From assembly GCF_000025985.1 (NCBI RefSeq), contig NC_003228.3:3224001-3288000 (forward strand): a stretch of DNA of 64,000 nucleotides, read 5' to 3'. Position 1 is the first letter of the stretch, and each line of letters starts with the position of its first letter. The notes under the pieces were generated by a model. The model searched no databases. It was not told the DNA's origin and saw nothing but the letters and a program-made list of their open reading frames with translations. The DNA comes from Bacteroides fragilis NCTC 9343 (lineage in GTDB: Bacteria; Bacteroidota; Bacteroidia; Bacteroidales; Bacteroidaceae). Below are positions 25,319-33,629 of this stretch, in pieces. Both the position numbers and the translations under genes were made by a program.

Positions 25319-25536
25319 TGAGTATTAAATTTTAATGTTTTTAATCCCGATCCGCCGCCAAGCGCACAAAGCAAAACCCTTGCTACTGCGCATCCTCTGC
25401 AATGAACCATGATGCAAAAGAACAACAAACTTTTTACACTTCCGAATGTTAAAACCGCCGTAAAAGTCTCTTCGGAAAGCCTCCACACCCACCCGCACCC
25501 CACTTTCGCCATCCGTTTCCCGGTTCTTTTTAACAC
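25315..25536 (-). CDS. Small hypothetical ORF upstream of DUF3987, doubtful
   Basis: A 73-codon frame containing FTAVLTFGSVKSLLFFCIMV and a Cys-rich stretch overlaps the DUF3987 start by 4 bp. It has no recognisable domain and odd composition. It may be a translated piece of a conserved non-coding leader rather than a gene. Confidence 0.25.
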   Translation of the reverse strand: MLKRTGKRMAKVGCGWVWRLSEETFTAVLTFGSVKSLLFFCIMVHCRGCAVARVLLCALGGGSGLKTLKFNTQ

Positions 25537-25542
25537 CCGGAT

Positions 25543-25732
25543 TTATTTTCTCACCTCCTGTTTCCGCTCCTGATCCTTCACCGTATTGTTCAGGAAGCGG
25601 CACAACCGTTTCAACTCCCGCATCTCTTCTCTCGAAAGCGGTTTGGGAAGCTCACGCACCAGGGCAAACACCTGTCCGGACAACTCTTTAAGCAATTCGT
25701 TCGGACTCTTAAACTTGTCGTTTTTTTTCCAT
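25543..25732 (-). pseudogene. Small ORF broken by one base at an A8 tract
   Basis: From the ATG at 25732 the frame reads through GAA and eight A residues (T8 at 25721-25728 on the plus strand) and stops after a few codons. With one A fewer it continues through DKFKSPNELLKELSGQ and LPKPLSREEMRELKRLCRF to a stop at 25543, about 62 residues of convincing charged helical protein. It is either a recent frameshift, a slippage-controlled gene, or a sequencing error. The function of the restored protein is unknown. Confidence 0.5.
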
Positions 25733-25827
25733 AATCATTAAAATTAAAAGATATGTTAATTATTAAAACTTACAAAAGTAACACCTAAAGATTAAAAATT
25801 CATTATTTTTTCTATTTTCATAAACAA

Positions 25828-25861
25828 TTTGTTGTATTTAGTAAAATTATATCTATCTTTG
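25828..25861 (+). promoter_or_regulatory. Promoter of the upxY capsule operon
   Basis: -7 TATCTTTG (25854-25861), with GTTG at 25831-25834 (19-bp spacer) or TTTG at 25828-25831 (22 bp). No inverted repeats flank it, so this promoter does not look invertible. Confidence 0.65.
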
Positions 25862-25904
25862 CAGCAAAATCAAACGTAAGATTCGGTTTACCCCAGCAGG
25901 CAAC

Positions 25905-25928
25905 TGTGACAGGTAACCGCGTAGCGTA
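25905..25928 (+). promoter_or_regulatory. Shared 24-nt leader motif with ops-like core, copy 1
   Basis: TGTGACAGGTA, three variable bases, then GCGTAGCGTA, about 40 nt after the transcription start and 50 nt before upxY. It matches 44894-44917 at 21 of 24 bases. GTAGCGT is identical to the core of the RfaH ops element (GGCGGTAGCGTG), and CG-TAG-CG can form the same kind of tiny non-template hairpin. Confidence 0.7.
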
Positions 25929-25978
25929 TCCGGGAGCGACCCTCCCTCCCCTTTCTCAAACCATACTCCCAATCAGAC

Positions 25979-26497
25979 ATGAAATCCTGGCTTGCCGCCT
26001 ATGTCCGTCTCTATCACGAAAAGAAAACCCGTGACCGCCTGACGGCAATGGGCATCGAAAGTTTCCTCCCCGTGCAGGAAGAAATCCATCAATGGAGCGA
26101 CCGCCGCAAAAAGATCGAGCGCGTAGTCATCCCGATGATGATCTTCGTACACGTCGACCCGGCAGAACGTGCCGAAGTGTTGACCCTTTCGTCCGTCAGC
26201 CGCTACATGGTGTTGCGCGGACAAAGCACCCCCGCCGTCATCCCCGACGAGCAGATGGAGCGCTTCCGCTTCATGCTCGACTACTCCGAAGAAGCCATCG
26301 AAGTGTGCTCCTCCCCCCTCGCCCCCGGCGAACAGGTGCGAGTCATCAAAGGCCCCCTCGCCGGACTGGAAGGCGAGCTGGTGACCATCGACGGCAAAAG
26401 CAAGGTGGCGGTAAGGCTGGATATGCTGGGCTGCGCCCATGTGGATATGCCGGTGGGGTTCGTGGAGAGAGTGGGAAAGATGGAGGCGGTGAGATGA
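25979..26497 (+). CDS. upxY: UpxY-type transcription antiterminator (NusG paralogue)
   Basis: This 172-residue protein has an N-terminal NGN domain (WLAAYVRLYHEKKTRDRL, about 1-105) and a C-terminal KOW domain (GEQVRVIKGPLAGLEGEL, about 115-170). UpxY proteins are NusG paralogues that let RNA polymerase read through the leader and the whole of their own capsule operon. It is the first gene after the promoter and ops-like leader. The usual partner upxZ, which blocks other loci's UpxY, is not found next to it. Its DNA is GC-rich, like the upstream genes and unlike wzx, which starts 172 bp later. Confidence 0.9.
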   Translation: MKSWLAAYVRLYHEKKTRDRLTAMGIESFLPVQEEIHQWSDRRKKIERVVIPMMIFVHVDPAERAEVLTLSSVSRYMVLRGQSTPAVIPDEQMERFRFMLDYSEEAIEVCSSPLAPGEQVRVIKGPLAGLEGELVTIDGKSKVAVRLDMLGCAHVDMPVGFVERVGKMEAVR

Positions 26498-26669
26498 ACA
26501 TGTTCCACCCACTGAAATACAATATTGAAATTTTGAATAGATCAGTAGCCTCCTCAATAAAAGCCTTCCCCCTATTAATACAGCTAGGCAACCCCTATTT
26601 TATGGGAAAACTATCCCCAATGGAGGCTGCCTAAATTTTACTCAGCTACGTAAAGAGCACTAATATCAT

Positions 26670-28214
26670 ATGCCAAGCGATTCTCAAAATAACAAACGCA
26701 TAGCCCAAAATACACTGTTATTGTATTTTCGAATGCTCTTTTTAATGCTGGTTAGCTTATATACCAGCCGTGTCAACCTAAATGCATTAGGTATAGAGGA
26801 TTTTGGTATATACAACGTAGTAGGCGGCCTTGTCGCTATGTTCTCCATTATATCGGGCTCTCTGGTGTCATCCATCAGCAGATTTATCACCTTTGAACTT
26901 GGAACAGAAAATAAAGAAAAACTAAAAAAAGTATTTTCAACAGCTGTTTCTATACAGTTTTTTCTGGTTATCATCGTGGTTATTCTTGCCGAAACCATTG
27001 GACTTTGGTTTCTAAATAACAAAATGGTAATACCCGAAGAACGTATACTTGCCGCCAATATCATTTATCAGTTCTCTATTATATCTTTTGCACTTTCGTT
27101 AATGAGTATTCCCTATACCGGAACAATAGTAGCACACGAAAAAATGTCAGCTTTTGCCTATATCAGTATTTTTGATGTCATAGGGAAACTGGCTGTCGCT
27201 CTAACCATTTCTATAGCTCCAATAGATAAACTAATTTGGTTCGCAGGCTTCATTGTATTCAATTCTACCATCATACAAAGTATATATATTTTTTATTGTA
27301 AACGCCATTTTGAGGAATGTACTTACCATTTCATTTTTGATAAGTCTTTACTCAAAAATATGTTCGGTTTCGCCGGTTGGAATTTTATCGGCTCTATAGC
27401 AGCTATTCTCCGTGACCAAGGCGGAAACATTGTCATCAATATGTTTTGTGGACCAGCCGTAAATGCAGCTCGTGGAGTTGCCATGCAAGTCAACAATGCA
27501 GTCAGTGGTTTTGTTTCCAACTTTCAGACAGCACTCAATCCACAAATTACAAAAAGTTATGCTTCTGGCAACTATGATTACATGATGCAACTCATCTTTC
27601 AAGGTGCACGACTTTCTTATTACATTTTACTTATCCTTGCCTTACCTATCATCAGTAATACCCATTTTATTCTTCAATTATGGTTGGGGCAAGTACCAAA
27701 ACATACTGTACTATTCGTACAGCTTGTCCTATTCTTCACTATGAGTGAATCTTTAGCCAATCCTCTAATAAACGCTATGCTGGCTACTGGGAAGATCAAA
27801 AAATTTCAAATTATAGTCGGTGGACTTAATCTGGTCAATTTACCTTTATCTTATATCTGCCTTCGTTTAGGATGCATTCCAGAATCAGTTGTGATAATAG
27901 CTATTATCATATCTATGATATGCGAAATGGCCCGTGTTATTATGTTACGTAATATGATACACTTTCCTGCTCGCTCCTTCCTTAAAAAGGTATATTTCAA
28001 TGTAATATTTGTCACCATCACAGCCTCTATACTCCCTCTGTACCTACACTTTATACTTGAAGAAAATATTTATACTTTTACTCTCATAAGTGTAGTTTCA
28101 TTTTCATGTACACTTCTCTCTATTTTATATATTGGTTGCAGTAGTGAAGAGCGTGTCATGGTATTTAGTAAAGTTAAGGTAATAGTGAACAAAGTATCAA
28201 AACGCTATAAATAA
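26670..28214 (+). CDS. wzx: Oligosaccharide flippase (Wzx type)
   Basis: This 514-residue protein of the MOP/MATE-like flippase superfamily has about 12-14 membrane helices and the pattern VNLNALGIEDFGIYNVVGGL near the N-terminus. It flips the lipid-linked repeat unit to the periplasmic face. It is the first gene of the AT-rich assembly block, followed 1 bp later by an acyltransferase. Wzx specificity cannot be predicted. Confidence 0.88.
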   Translation: MPSDSQNNKRIAQNTLLLYFRMLFLMLVSLYTSRVNLNALGIEDFGIYNVVGGLVAMFSIISGSLVSSISRFITFELGTENKEKLKKVFSTAVSIQFFLVIIVVILAETIGLWFLNNKMVIPEERILAANIIYQFSIISFALSLMSIPYTGTIVAHEKMSAFAYISIFDVIGKLAVALTISIAPIDKLIWFAGFIVFNSTIIQSIYIFYCKRHFEECTYHFIFDKSLLKNMFGFAGWNFIGSIAAILRDQGGNIVINMFCGPAVNAARGVAMQVNNAVSGFVSNFQTALNPQITKSYASGNYDYMMQLIFQGARLSYYILLILALPIISNTHFILQLWLGQVPKHTVLFVQLVLFFTMSESLANPLINAMLATGKIKKFQIIVGGLNLVNLPLSYICLRLGCIPESVVIIAIIISMICEMARVIMLRNMIHFPARSFLKKVYFNVIFVTITASILPLYLHFILEENIYTFTLISVVSFSCTLLSILYIGCSSEERVMVFSKVKVIVNKVSKRYK

Positions 28215-28215
28215 T

Positions 28216-29253
28216 ATGTCCTTAGTCAATAACTTCACAGTTAAAAAAGTTCGTTCTTCCAATCTGGAGTTGTTACGTTTGCTTTCAATGTTTTTCGTTT
28301 TGGTAGTACATGCCGATTTTCAGGCTCTTGGTATGCCTGACAGGACAGAAATGACAATTCTTCCTTTATTTTCTGTATTTCGAATTATTATAGAAGCATT
28401 TGCTATCGTCTGTGTCAACTCTTTCGTCTTATTATCAGGCTGGTTTGGCATAAACTTCCACATTAAAAGTCTATGTAATCTGCTTTTTCAGTGTGCATTC
28501 TTTTTAATTGGTATCTATACTTTTACAATATTGATTGGCATTGAACCATTATCGATAAGTGGTATTAAAAGATGTTTGATGCTCACTAATAATGTTTGGT
28601 TTGTGAAGTGTTATTTAGGTATGTTTATTATGGCTCCCATCCTCAATGCCTTCGTTGAAAAAACTGACAAAAGAACATTTAGTACAGTGCTGCTCTCTTT
28701 TTTTATCTTCCAGACAATATATGGCTGGTTTTCCAATGGGGCCCCCTATTTTGAAAAAGGATATTCTGCCTTCTCTTTTATGGGGCTGTATCTTTTAGCG
28801 CGCTACGTTCGTATCTATCAACCATCTTATACACAGTGGTCAAAAAGCAAGAATCTCCTTATGTACATAAGTTTGTCTACTTTTACAGCCCTAATGCTAA
28901 TCATTACATGCTACTTTGACAAAGTTGGATATTTTTGTATGTTTTGGACTTATACGAGCCCATTAGTGATAGCAGGTGCACTTTATCTGCTCCTTTTCTT
29001 TAATAGGTTCGCTTTTCAAAACAAAGGAATCAATTGGATTGCGGCGTCCTGTTTTGCTGTTTATCTATTCCATTTCTTCATATGGGAATACTTTATGAAA
29101 CCACACATCCAACAACTAGCAGTTACCTACAATGGTATATCATGCCTGTTGGTAATCACGGGTCTATTATTAACATTCTTTACAGCAGCTATTTTAATAG
29201 ATAAGATACGTCTCTATATATGGAACCATTTTGTATCTAAATATATCAGTTAA
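28216..29253 (+). CDS. Acyltransferase 3 family membrane protein
   Basis: A 345-residue protein with about ten membrane helices. The N-terminal SNLELLRLLSMFFVLVVHAD, with its conserved Arg and His, is the acyltransferase 3 signature. It probably O-acetylates a capsule sugar using acetyl-CoA. It overlaps or abuts the next gene, so translation is coupled. A second family member lies at 38468. Confidence 0.88.
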   Translation: MSLVNNFTVKKVRSSNLELLRLLSMFFVLVVHADFQALGMPDRTEMTILPLFSVFRIIIEAFAIVCVNSFVLLSGWFGINFHIKSLCNLLFQCAFFLIGIYTFTILIGIEPLSISGIKRCLMLTNNVWFVKCYLGMFIMAPILNAFVEKTDKRTFSTVLLSFFIFQTIYGWFSNGAPYFEKGYSAFSFMGLYLLARYVRIYQPSYTQWSKSKNLLMYISLSTFTALMLIITCYFDKVGYFCMFWTYTSPLVIAGALYLLLFFNRFAFQNKGINWIAASCFAVYLFHFFIWEYFMKPHIQQLAVTYNGISCLLVITGLLLTFFTAAILIDKIRLYIWNHFVSKYIS

Positions 29254-29254
29254 C

Positions 29255-30418
29255 GTGATAACACTTACTTCCAAATACGACTGTTGCGGGTGTACAGCCT
29301 GTACCTCCGCTTGTAATAGGGGTGCTATTATCATGCAGGAGGATGAACAAGGATTCCTTTATCCACATATCAACACTACACAATGCATCGATTGTGGCCT
29401 TTGTAATAAAGTTTGTCCTGTGTTCCGATACGATGTTATAAGCAATAAAAAAAATGTAAATCCCCATATTCTCGCTCTTCATCATCATAATGAAAAAACT
29501 TGGATATCCTCCTCTAGTGGTGGTGTATTTGCCTCCCTTACAGACTATGCCCTTCGGCAAGCCGGTGTAATATTCGGAGCTATATATGATGACAATTTTG
29601 TAGTAGTTCATCGCAGAGCAGAAACCCAAGAAGACACACTGAAATTCAGAGGTTCCAAATATGTGCAAAGTAATTTAACTGGTATTTATCAACAAGTTAA
29701 GTTTTATCTCCAAGAGCAACGTTTCGTTCTCTTCAGTGGTACTCCTTGCCAAGTGGAAGGGCTCAAAGGATACTTACAGAGATCCTACGACAACCTACTC
29801 ACAGTAGATATCCTCTGTCATGGAGTACCCTCACCCCGAGTGTTTCATGACTACCTCAATTTTATTCGTCAAAACTCAGATTTTCACTTCACAGGTATTT
29901 TTATGAAAGACAAGACTTTTGGTTGGGGATATCAGAATTCTCGCCTTTTCTTTGGCAAGAATGCCAGCCAGTTCAATACAGTACTTTCTCGTCTTTGGAA
30001 TGACATCTTTTATAGCCATCTCACAACACGTCCTTCATGCCATGCCTGCCGTTTTACCAACTATCTGCGCCCTGGCGATATCACTATAGGTGATTTTTGG
30101 GGAATCGAGAAACATCATCCTCAGTTCACTGATAGTAGAGGGATCTCACTTATTATGCTTAATAATACTAAAGCTGAAATCGTATGGAATCATATAAAAG
30201 ATGACTTCAATTATCTAGAAAGCAACATCAAAGAATGCATACAACCTAATCTAAAGTATCCTGTACCCGAACCAGTCAACAAAGCTACATTCTGGCAGGA
30301 TTATGCTTCAATGCCTTTCTTTCAAATAATGAACAAATACTATAGGATCACACATCAAGATCTCTTGAAAAATCGCTTTTATATGATTTTACTAACTCTC
30401 AAAAAACGGTTTACATGA
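29255..30418 (+). CDS. Fe-S protein of the F420 dehydrogenase beta-subunit family, copy 1
   Basis: A protein of about 387 residues. Two 4Fe-4S clusters are indicated by the Cys groups in DCCGCTACTSACNRGAI and CIDCGLCNKVCPVF near the N-terminus, followed by the F420 hydrogenase/dehydrogenase beta domain (SSGGVFASL, GTPCQVEGLKGYL, DFWGIEKHHP). It resembles the protein encoded beside pyruvyl transferases in many capsule loci; its reaction is unknown. The start is uncertain: GTG at 29255 is preferred, with TTG at 29231 overlapping the previous gene. It overlaps the pyruvyl transferase by 4 bp. Confidence 0.85.
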   Translation: MITLTSKYDCCGCTACTSACNRGAIIMQEDEQGFLYPHINTTQCIDCGLCNKVCPVFRYDVISNKKNVNPHILALHHHNEKTWISSSSGGVFASLTDYALRQAGVIFGAIYDDNFVVVHRRAETQEDTLKFRGSKYVQSNLTGIYQQVKFYLQEQRFVLFSGTPCQVEGLKGYLQRSYDNLLTVDILCHGVPSPRVFHDYLNFIRQNSDFHFTGIFMKDKTFGWGYQNSRLFFGKNASQFNTVLSRLWNDIFYSHLTTRPSCHACRFTNYLRPGDITIGDFWGIEKHHPQFTDSRGISLIMLNNTKAEIVWNHIKDDFNYLESNIKECIQPNLKYPVPEPVNKATFWQDYASMPFFQIMNKYYRITHQDLLKNRFYMILLTLKKRFT

Positions 30419-31509
30419 AAATAGGAATACTTACTTTTCATGATGCTCATAACTATGGTGCCATGCTACAATGCTACGCTCTCCAACAGTTCCTCTTTAA
30501 AAAAGGATACAACGTAGAAGTGATTGACTACAGACCGGCATTCTATCAAAAGCAATACCATCGTCACAGTCTATGCCCGTGGATAGGGAAAAATCCAGTA
30601 CGCACAATGAAAAGTATCTATTATAATTATTATCTTTTCAACAAACGTTGTGCCGCATTCTCTGATTTTCACAATCGCCACCTCTACATGTCTATACCGG
30701 CTACTCGTACTAATATACCACAAAGCTATGATGCTTATATTGTAGGCAGCGATCAGATTTGGAATCCCCAACTCACTAATGGCTTTCATGATGTCTATTT
30801 CTGCGATTTTTGTTTTCCTAAAGGAAAGAGTCGGTTCATTGCGTATGCCCCCAGTATGGAAATCAGCAGATTATCTACACAAGAAGCAGAATACCTAACT
30901 CGTGTTCTTAACTGTTTCGATGCTCTCTCTGTACGTGAATCATCACTTATTCCCATACTACAGCCTCTCGTCAGCCAGCCCATCCAACAAGTACTTGACC
31001 CGACACTTTTATTAGATGCGACAGCTTGGAATCCATTAATAGGCAAATGCCCTAAAAATCGTCCTTACGTTGTATTATATCAAGTTCGTGAAAACCCAGC
31101 AGTCCGGATGAAAGCTTTCGAAATAGCCCAATCTATTGGAGGCATAGTAGTAGAACTGACAGCACGTATCGACTGTCATTATTCCACTAAGTATCAAACA
31201 GCCTCACCTGCAGATTTTGTCACTTACATCCGATATGCAACCTATGTAGTCACCACCTCATTCCATGGAACCGCTTTCTCACTTATTTTCAATCGTCCAT
31301 TTTACACATTTTCTCTTGGAGATAATTTTGACTCCCGTTCAGCTTCCCTCCTTGAGTCAGTAAATCTCACCGAGCGTTTAGTATGCCCCGACGAACAGTT
31401 TGAAATAAGTCTAATTGATTTCAAACAAGCGAATAAAAGACTGAAGCATTTGAGAAAACAGTCATGTGATTTTTTAAGACAGTCATTACACGAAAGACAA
31501 GAACAATAA
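30415..31509 (+). CDS. Polysaccharide pyruvyl transferase family protein, copy 1
   Basis: A 364-residue protein starting KIGILTFHDAHNYGAMLQCY, with the family motifs YIVGSDQIWNP, SVRESS and TTSFHGTAFSLIF. It is expected to add a pyruvate ketal from phosphoenolpyruvate to a capsule sugar, giving it negative charge. The 4-bp overlap with the Fe-S protein gene shows the pair is expressed as a unit. Homology is clear; donor and acceptor are not known. Confidence 0.9.
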   Translation: MKIGILTFHDAHNYGAMLQCYALQQFLFKKGYNVEVIDYRPAFYQKQYHRHSLCPWIGKNPVRTMKSIYYNYYLFNKRCAAFSDFHNRHLYMSIPATRTNIPQSYDAYIVGSDQIWNPQLTNGFHDVYFCDFCFPKGKSRFIAYAPSMEISRLSTQEAEYLTRVLNCFDALSVRESSLIPILQPLVSQPIQQVLDPTLLLDATAWNPLIGKCPKNRPYVVLYQVRENPAVRMKAFEIAQSIGGIVVELTARIDCHYSTKYQTASPADFVTYIRYATYVVTTSFHGTAFSLIFNRPFYTFSLGDNFDSRSASLLESVNLTERLVCPDEQFEISLIDFKQANKRLKHLRKQSCDFLRQSLHERQEQ

Positions 31510-31542
31510 GCATCAATATTTCCAAAAGACATTTTTTTAGTC

Positions 31543-32625
31543 ATGAAAGTTTCCATTATAGTTCCTTGTTACTCAGTTGCATCAAAACTACCCCGATGTG
31601 TGCATAATCTATTGGCTCAAACTTTCACAGACTGGGAACTTATTTTAATAGATGATGGGAGTACAGACAACACATGGGATATTTGCAATAGCTTTACAAA
31701 GAACAATGCTCATATTCATGCCGTACACAAAGAAAACGGTGGTGTCAGTTCAGCCAGAAATACAGGAATTGAGATAGCTAAGGGAGAGTTCATAACTTTT
31801 ATCGATTCAGATGACTATGTAAAGCCGGACTACCTTCAGAAATTGGTAGAAGGCCAGGAAGCAGACTTAGTATTATGTGGCTTTCGTAGTTCCACGGGAA
31901 TAGACTTCACACCAGAACCTCAATACCTCATTGGAGATGACCTTAGTAAAAATATACAAGCCATCGTAGAGAATGACTATTTACTTTATTCCCCTTGGTG
32001 CAAACTCTTTCGTCGTGATATTATCCAAAAACACCAACACCGCTTTGATCCCGAAATTCGTTTAGGTGAGGACACTATTTTTTGTTATAAGTACCTGCTC
32101 TATTGCTCTTCCATAAAGGTAGTGGCATCAAACAGCTACTTTTATGACGGCGTGTGGGGTGGCTATAAAAAGTATGTACTAACACGACAGGAAGTAGAAT
32201 ATCTAGATAAAGCAGAAATTACGACGCTGCATGATATAAATCAACACTTTAACTGTCGGATAGACCTGACATATCGTGGCTATCATGTAGCCATGCTAAA
32301 AGGATTATATGAAAAATTCAGAGATTACGACACCTTCGAGATGTATACCCGCACACACGATGTATTACCACCGGAGCATTTTTTTGCCAACCATAAACTT
32401 AGTTATATTTTTTGGGGTATCGTGGAACTGGAAACGCTCTATGTTGACAAAGAATATTGTGCAGGTAAACTCTTCATGCAACGTCTACATCATTTTTTTA
32501 CTATACCAACCAATCAGTTACTCTCGTATTCCTACAAGATGCGTTTGATACATTACTTGGTAAAAAGCAAACATTACACGATGGCCCATGTGCTCTTAAT
32601 ATTCCTTTCAATCTTAAAGCATTAA
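31543..32625 (+). CDS. Glycosyltransferase family 2
   Basis: A 360-residue GT-A enzyme: VSIIVPCYSVASKLPRC at the N-terminus, then LIDDGSTDN and the metal-binding DxD in FIDSDDYVKP, with GGVSSARNTGIEIAKGE between. The C-terminal half has no clear signature. It adds one sugar to the lipid-linked unit at the cytosolic membrane face. First of three consecutive GT2 genes, separated by 5-10 bp. Confidence 0.9.
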   Translation: MKVSIIVPCYSVASKLPRCVHNLLAQTFTDWELILIDDGSTDNTWDICNSFTKNNAHIHAVHKENGGVSSARNTGIEIAKGEFITFIDSDDYVKPDYLQKLVEGQEADLVLCGFRSSTGIDFTPEPQYLIGDDLSKNIQAIVENDYLLYSPWCKLFRRDIIQKHQHRFDPEIRLGEDTIFCYKYLLYCSSIKVVASNSYFYDGVWGGYKKYVLTRQEVEYLDKAEITTLHDINQHFNCRIDLTYRGYHVAMLKGLYEKFRDYDTFEMYTRTHDVLPPEHFFANHKLSYIFWGIVELETLYVDKEYCAGKLFMQRLHHFFTIPTNQLLSYSYKMRLIHYLVKSKHYTMAHVLLIFLSILKH

Positions 32626-32630
32626 TCTTT

Positions 32631-33620
32631 ATGAGTTCGCCTAAAATATCTATTATCATACCAGTTTATATGGCAGAATCCTATCTACACCGATGTGTAG
32701 ATAGTATCATTACCCAGACATTTACTGATTGGGAACTCCTTTTGGTGGATGACGGAAGTCCCGATCATAGCGGTGAGTTATGTGAAAAATATGCTTCCGC
32801 CTACAAGTCCCGAATAAAAGCTTTCCACAAACCAAACGGAGGCGTTGCTTCCGCACGTGAATTTGGTATGCAACAGGCGCGAGGCGAATACTCTATTCAT
32901 GTAGATCCAGATGATTGGATTGACAGTAATACACTAGAAGAACTCTACCAACAAGCTGTTAAAGAACAAGCTGACATGGTCATATGCGACTTTATGATGG
33001 AATACCCTAACCGTCAGATACACAATTGTCAAAAGCCACAATTATTAGATTCCAGCAGTTTCATGCACCAACTCCTTCAGCAGGAACGCCATGGCAGTTT
33101 ATGTAACAAGCTTATACGTACCGAACTTTACCATAAATACCAACTACATTTCCCGGAAAAAATGATATGTTGGGAAGATCTTTATATCTGCTGTTCCATT
33201 CTGCTACATGGATGTAAATTAGCTTATGTACCCCACGCATTATATCACTACGACTTTTATACAAACGATAATAGTATGGTACGCCACACTGATATGCGTG
33301 GTCTTCAGGCACAGATAGACTTCTGCAGACTTATGCAGGCCAAAATATCACCAGAGTATCTGCCTGAACTCAATGAACTAAAAGGTATAACCCTTATCAC
33401 GGCCTTTCGTAACCAATTGCTTAATGAACAAGCAATTCGTTCTCTTTTTCCAGAAATCAATGATTGGTATGTAACTAGATATGGACATGATTATGAAAAA
33501 TCCAACTACTATGGCCTAACATTAGTTCTTCGTGGCTACAATTTCAAAACTGCAAGAAGAAGAATGTTTGTAGCCAAATTCCTAGTACAAATAAAAAATA
33601 AAATTACAAGAATGCTATAA
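32631..33620 (+). CDS. Glycosyltransferase family 2
   Basis: A 329-residue GT2 with ISIIIPVYMAESYLHRC, LVDDGSPDHS and the DxD-type VDPDDWID. The usual Asn in the SARN motif is replaced (SAREFGM), a small change seen in some family members. The C-terminal tail is basic. It starts 5 bp after the preceding GT2. Confidence 0.9.
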   Translation: MSSPKISIIIPVYMAESYLHRCVDSIITQTFTDWELLLVDDGSPDHSGELCEKYASAYKSRIKAFHKPNGGVASAREFGMQQARGEYSIHVDPDDWIDSNTLEELYQQAVKEQADMVICDFMMEYPNRQIHNCQKPQLLDSSSFMHQLLQQERHGSLCNKLIRTELYHKYQLHFPEKMICWEDLYICCSILLHGCKLAYVPHALYHYDFYTNDNSMVRHTDMRGLQAQIDFCRLMQAKISPEYLPELNELKGITLITAFRNQLLNEQAIRSLFPEINDWYVTRYGHDYEKSNYYGLTLVLRGYNFKTARRRMFVAKFLVQIKNKITRML

Positions 33621-33629
33621 CCCCCAAAG

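Noticed and set aside
23681..25321. Long plus-strand frames antisense to DUF3987 (about 260 and 265 codons)
   Set aside because: They lie opposite a well-supported gene with conserved domains, have high Pro/Arg/His content typical of antisense frames in GC-rich DNA, and show no domain or start signal.
25740..25860. Invertible promoter for upxY
   Set aside because: No inverted repeats longer than a few bases flank the promoter at 25828-25861.
26508..26640. Hairpin-like GTAGCCTCC/GGAGGCTGC pair between upxY and wzx as an attenuator
   Set aside because: The arms are short and imperfect and about 90 bp apart with no T-run; too weak to call.
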